From positions 1-35,889 of the forward strand of contig JACRIX010000102.1 of assembly GCA_016215645.1 (NCBI GenBank): a stretch of DNA of 35,889 nucleotides, written 5' to 3'. Within the stretch, counting starts at the first letter, position 1. Each line of letters begins with the position of its first letter. The notes under the pieces are model-generated. The model was not told where the DNA came from. It saw nothing but the letters and a program-made list of their open reading frames with translations, and did no database searches. A program made the translations under genes and the position numbers. The stretch comes from Rhodocyclales bacterium. Its GTDB lineage: Bacteria; Pseudomonadota; Gammaproteobacteria; Burkholderiales; Rhodocyclaceae. Positions 33,391 to 35,889 of this stretch are shown here, one piece after another.

Positions 33391-35889
33391 TCAGCCCAGC
33401 CAGCGCCGGGCGTTGCGGAACATCTCCAGCCACGGCGCATCAGCGCCCATGCCTTGCGGATGCCATGACATCTGCACCGTGCGGAAGGTGCGCTCCGGGT
33501 GCGGCATCATGATGGTGAAGCGGCCGTCGGCGGTGGTCACGCCGGCCAAGCCATTGGGCGAGCCGTTGGGATTGAAAGGGTAGCCGGTCGCCACGGCACC
33601 GCGGTTGTCGATGTAGCGTAGCGCCGTTACCACCCTGTCCTGCGCCGTCGCATCGGCGAACTCGGCGCGGCCCTCGCCGTGGCTGACCACCACCGGCAGT
33701 TTGGCGCCGGCCATGGGCCCGAGAAAAATCGAAGGCGACTCGGGAATCTCGACCATCACCACGCGGGCCTCGAACTGCTCGCTGCGGTTGCGCTGGAAGC
33801 TCGGCCAATGCTGCGCACCGGGGATGATGGGAGCGAAGTGGGCCATCATCTGGCAGCCGTTGCACACGCCCAGCGCAAAGCTGTCGCCGCGCTGGAAGAA
33901 AGCCGTGAATTCGTCGCGCAGGCGCTGGTGGAACAGCACCGACTTGGCCCAGCCCTGGCCGGCGCCGAGCACGTCGCCGTAGGAGAAACCGCCGCAGGCG
34001 GCGAAGCCCTTGAAGTCCGCCAGGTGCACGCGGCCACCTTGCAGGTCGGACATATGCACGTCGTAGGGGGCGAAGCCGGCGCGCTCGAAGGCGGCGGCCA
34101 TTTCGACATGGCCGTTGACGCCTTGCTCGCGCAATATCGCGATTCTGGGCCGTTGGCCCAGAATCGCGACTTCGCGCAAATTGCCGGCCCCCCTCCCCCC
34201 GTCCCCCTCCCCGAGGGCGGGGGCGACTGATTTGTCGCCGGCGCTGCCGGCGAGGAACGTGACTGAGAGCCCCGGATTGCCGGCATCGGCCAGGGCATCG
34301 AACTCCTCGCGGGCGCAGGCGGGGTCGTCGCGCAGGCTGGCGATCTGGAAGCTGACTTCGCTCCAGGCCTGCTGCAGCTCGCTGCGCTTGGCGCTGAATA
34401 CCGGCTTGGCGTTGCGCCAGACGCGCACCTCGTCGGCCGTGTTGGTGCCGCCGATGGCATGGGTGCAGACGCCCAGGCCCGCCTCGCGCAGCACCTGCAT
34501 CACGGCGCCTCGCTCGTCGCGGCGGATCTGGATCACGGCGCCGAGTTCCTCGGTGAACAGCGCCGCCAGCATGCGCTCGCGGAGCCGCCCGGCGATCTGC
34601 GGAAAGCGCTCGCTGCCATCGACGTCGTTCATCAGCGGGTCGTAGCACAGGCCATCCATGTTGAGCGAAACGCCGACATGCGAGCAGAAGCTCATCTCGC
34701 AGACCGTGGCGAACAGGCCGCCATCGGAACGGTCGTGGTAGGCGAGGATCCTGCCGGCACGATTGAGCGACTGGATCGCGCCGAAGAAAGCCTTGAGCGG
34801 TGCCGGATCGGCATCGGGCGCCACGTCGCCGCTGCCGCCATACACCTGCGCCAGCGCCGAGCCGCCGAGGCGGTTGCGCCCCTGGCCGAGGTCGATCAGC
34901 AGCAGTTCGGTTTCGCCTACCTCGGCGTCGGGGCGCAGCTGCGGCGTCAGCGTGCGGCGTACGTCGTCGACCGCGGCGAAAGCGGTGATAATCAGTGACA
35001 GCGGCGCCGTGACCTGCTTCTGCTCCTTGCCATCCTCCCACTTGGTACGCATCGACAGCGAATCCTTGCCCACCGGAATCGCCACCCCCAGTGCCGGGCA
35101 GAAGTCGATGCCGACGGCCCTGACCGTATCGAACAGCGCCGCGTCTTCAAAGCCATGGCCGGCGGCGGCCATCCAGTTGGCCGAGAGCTTGATCTTGCGG
35201 ATGTCGCCGACATCGGCGGCGGCCAGGTTGGTCAGCGCCTCGCCCACCGCCATGCGGCCCGAGGCCGGCGCGTCGAGCAGTGCCAGCGGCGTGCGCTCGC
35301 CCATGGCGAAGGCTTCGCCGAGGAAAGTGTCATAACCCAGCGTGGTCACGGCGACATCGGCCACCGGCACCTGCCAGGGGCCGATCATCTGGTCGCGCGC
35401 GGTGAAGCCGCCGACGCTGCGATCGCCGATGGTGATGAGGAAATTCTTCGAGGCCACGGCCGGCAGGCGCAGCACGCGCCAGGCGGCATCTTTCATCTCG
35501 AGCGACGAGACATCCAGTGCCGGTGCCGTTACCGACGTGCGCTGGGCATTGCGATGCACGCGCGGCGGCTTGCCGAGCAGGACTTCCATCGGCATGTCGA
35601 CGGGCGTGTTGCCGAAGTGATCGTCCTTCACCGTCAGTTCGCCGTCGCCGGTAGCGGTACCGATCACGGCAAAGGGGCAGCGCTCGCGCTCGCACAGGGC
35701 GCGGAACTGGTCAAGCCGCTCGGGGGCAATGGCCAGCACGTAACGCTCCTGGGCCTCGTTGCACCAGATCTCGCGCGGCGACATGCCCGGCTCTTCGGAG
35801 GGCACGGCGCGCAGGTCGAAGGCCGCGCCGCAGCCGGCGCCGTGGGCGAGTTCCGGCATGGCGTTGGAAATGCCGCCGGCGCCGACATC
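33391..35889 (-). CDS. purL: Phosphoribosylformylglycinamidine synthase PurL, C-terminal part
   Basis: About 832 residues of the large single-chain enzyme that converts FGAR to FGAM in purine synthesis. The frame is still open at the window edge (first codons [10 protein letters not shown]), so the N-terminus is missing. The synthetase part shows [27 protein letters not shown] and [16 protein letters not shown]. The glutaminase domain begins at [14 protein letters not shown], with nucleophile Cys in [10 protein letters not shown] and the His-Glu pair in MPHPERTF. Between the two, about 34 residues (from [12 protein letters not shown] to VAILGQ) are encoded by palindromic G/C-run DNA not expected in the family. 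The frame is kept. Confidence 0.96.
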   Translation of the reverse strand, partial: DVGAGGISNAMPELAHGAGCGAAFDLRAVPSEEPGMSPREIWCNEAQERYVLAIAPERLDQFRALCERERCPFAVIGTATGDGELTVKDDHFGNTPVDMPMEVLLGKPPRVHRNAQRTSVTAPALDVSSLEMKDAAWRVLRLPAVASKNFLITIGDRSVGGFTARDQMIGPWQVPVADVAVTTLGYDTFLGEAFAMGERTPLALLDAPASGRMAVGEALTNLAAADVGDIRKIKLSANWMAAAGHGFEDAALFDTVRAVGIDFCPALGVAIPVGKDSLSMRTKWEDGKEQKQVTAPLSLIITAFAAVDDVRRTLTPQLRPDAEVGETELLLIDLGQGRNRLGGSALAQVYGGSGDVAPDADPAPLKAFFGAIQSLNRAGRILAYHDRSDGGLFATVCEMSFCSHVGVSLNMDGLCYDPLMNDVDGSERFPQIAGRLRERMLAALFTEELGAVIQIRRDERGAVMQVLREAGLGVCTHAIGGTNTADEVRVWRNAKPVFSAKRSELQQAWSEVSFQIASLRDDPACAREEFDALADAGNPGLSVTFLAGSAGDKSVAPALGEGDGGRGAGNLREVAILGQRPRIAILREQGVNGHVEMAAAFERAGFAPYDVHMSDLQGGRVHLADFKGFAACGGFSYGDVLGAGQGWAKSVLFHQRLRDEFTAFFQRGDSFALGVCNGCQMMAHFAPIIPGAQHWPSFQRNRSEQFEARVVMVEIPESPSIFLGPMAGAKLPVVVSHGEGRAEFADATAQDRVVTALRYIDNRGAVATGYPFNPNGSPNGLAGVTTADGRFTIMMPHPERTFRTVQMSWHPQGMGADAPWLEMFRNARRWLG
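34137..34169. repeat. 15-bp perfect hairpin inside purL
   Basis: TCGCGATTCTGGGCC (34137-34151) and GGCCCAGAATCGCGA (34155-34169) are perfect inverted arms around GTT. One arm encodes the conserved RPRIA of the glutaminase domain start; the other encodes VAILGQ just upstream in the protein. Confidence 0.9.
34187..34224. repeat. G/C-run palindromic repeat, copy C (in frame in purL)
   Basis: The plus strand carries CCCCCCTCCCCCC, then GTCCCCCTCCCC, then GAGGGCGGGGG. A further perfect 8-bp hairpin, TCGCCGGC/GCCGGCGA, lies next to it (34235-34253). On the purL strand it encodes a Gly-rich stretch ([13 protein letters not shown]). Confidence 0.7.

Noticed and set aside
1..35889. CRISPR array, tRNA, rRNA or prophage
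   Set aside because: No regularly spaced repeats, no tRNA cloverleaf or rRNA-like sequence and no phage genes were seen.

Overview
The window is GC-rich proteobacterial chromosome. Gene order and protein families point to a betaproteobacterium, plausibly Rhodocyclales or a relative (inference). The diagnostic blocks are rpoE-rseA-rseB-rseC-mucD-grx followed by lepA-lepB-DUF4845-rnc-era-recO-pdxJ-acpS-nagZ, the yceD-rpmF-plsX-fabH-fabD-fabG-acpP-fabF cluster, and yciB-yciI-bolA-ppiC. Almost all of the window is compact housekeeping DNA with 1-4 bp gene overlaps.

Layout. Positions 1-~810 are a short accessory patch of visibly lower GC: the end of an IS3-family element, a small two-helix membrane protein, and the broken C-terminus of a dihydrofolate-reductase-like (RibD_C) protein. 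From 884 to 8406 a long minus-strand operon runs lepA to nagZ (translation, signal peptidase, RNase III, Era, RecO, pyridoxine, ACP activation, cell-wall recycling). From 8471 to 12686 lies the minus-strand envelope-stress sigma-factor operon, ending in an intrinsic terminator just before lepA. nadB (12865-14457, plus) converges on a YgfX-like gene. From 14900 to 21017 the minus strand carries fatty-acid and phospholipid synthesis with ribosomal protein L32, again with an intrinsic terminator between rpmF and plsX. A Maf nucleotide pyrophosphatase and a tetrapyrrole-methylase-type methyltransferase (plus) converge with selD (minus). From 23507 to 27375 a six-gene minus-strand chain couples a phosphate transporter and its DUF47 partner to YkgJ, EamA and AzlC/AzlD membrane proteins. 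A DUF2863 gene converges on dadA. msrB is divergent from dadA and is followed by yciB, yciI, bolA, a parvulin prolyl isomerase and a secreted alanine-rich repeat protein. The window closes inside purL (minus, N-terminus missing).

I found no defence island, CRISPR array, biosynthetic cluster or evident new multi-gene system. What stands out is small-scale. Three copies of a G/C-run palindromic repeat lie exactly where they alter genes: in frame inside purL, as the C-terminal tail of msrB, and in the leader of acpS, where one may supply a new ribosome-binding site. Two divergent gene pairs appear to share interleaved -10 boxes. Three genes have a -10 box only 8-9 nt from the start codon (probable leaderless mRNAs). 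Intrinsic terminators sit directly in front of lepA and plsX. A secreted protein is built from four 24-residue tandem repeats. All functional calls come from reading motifs; no database search was possible.
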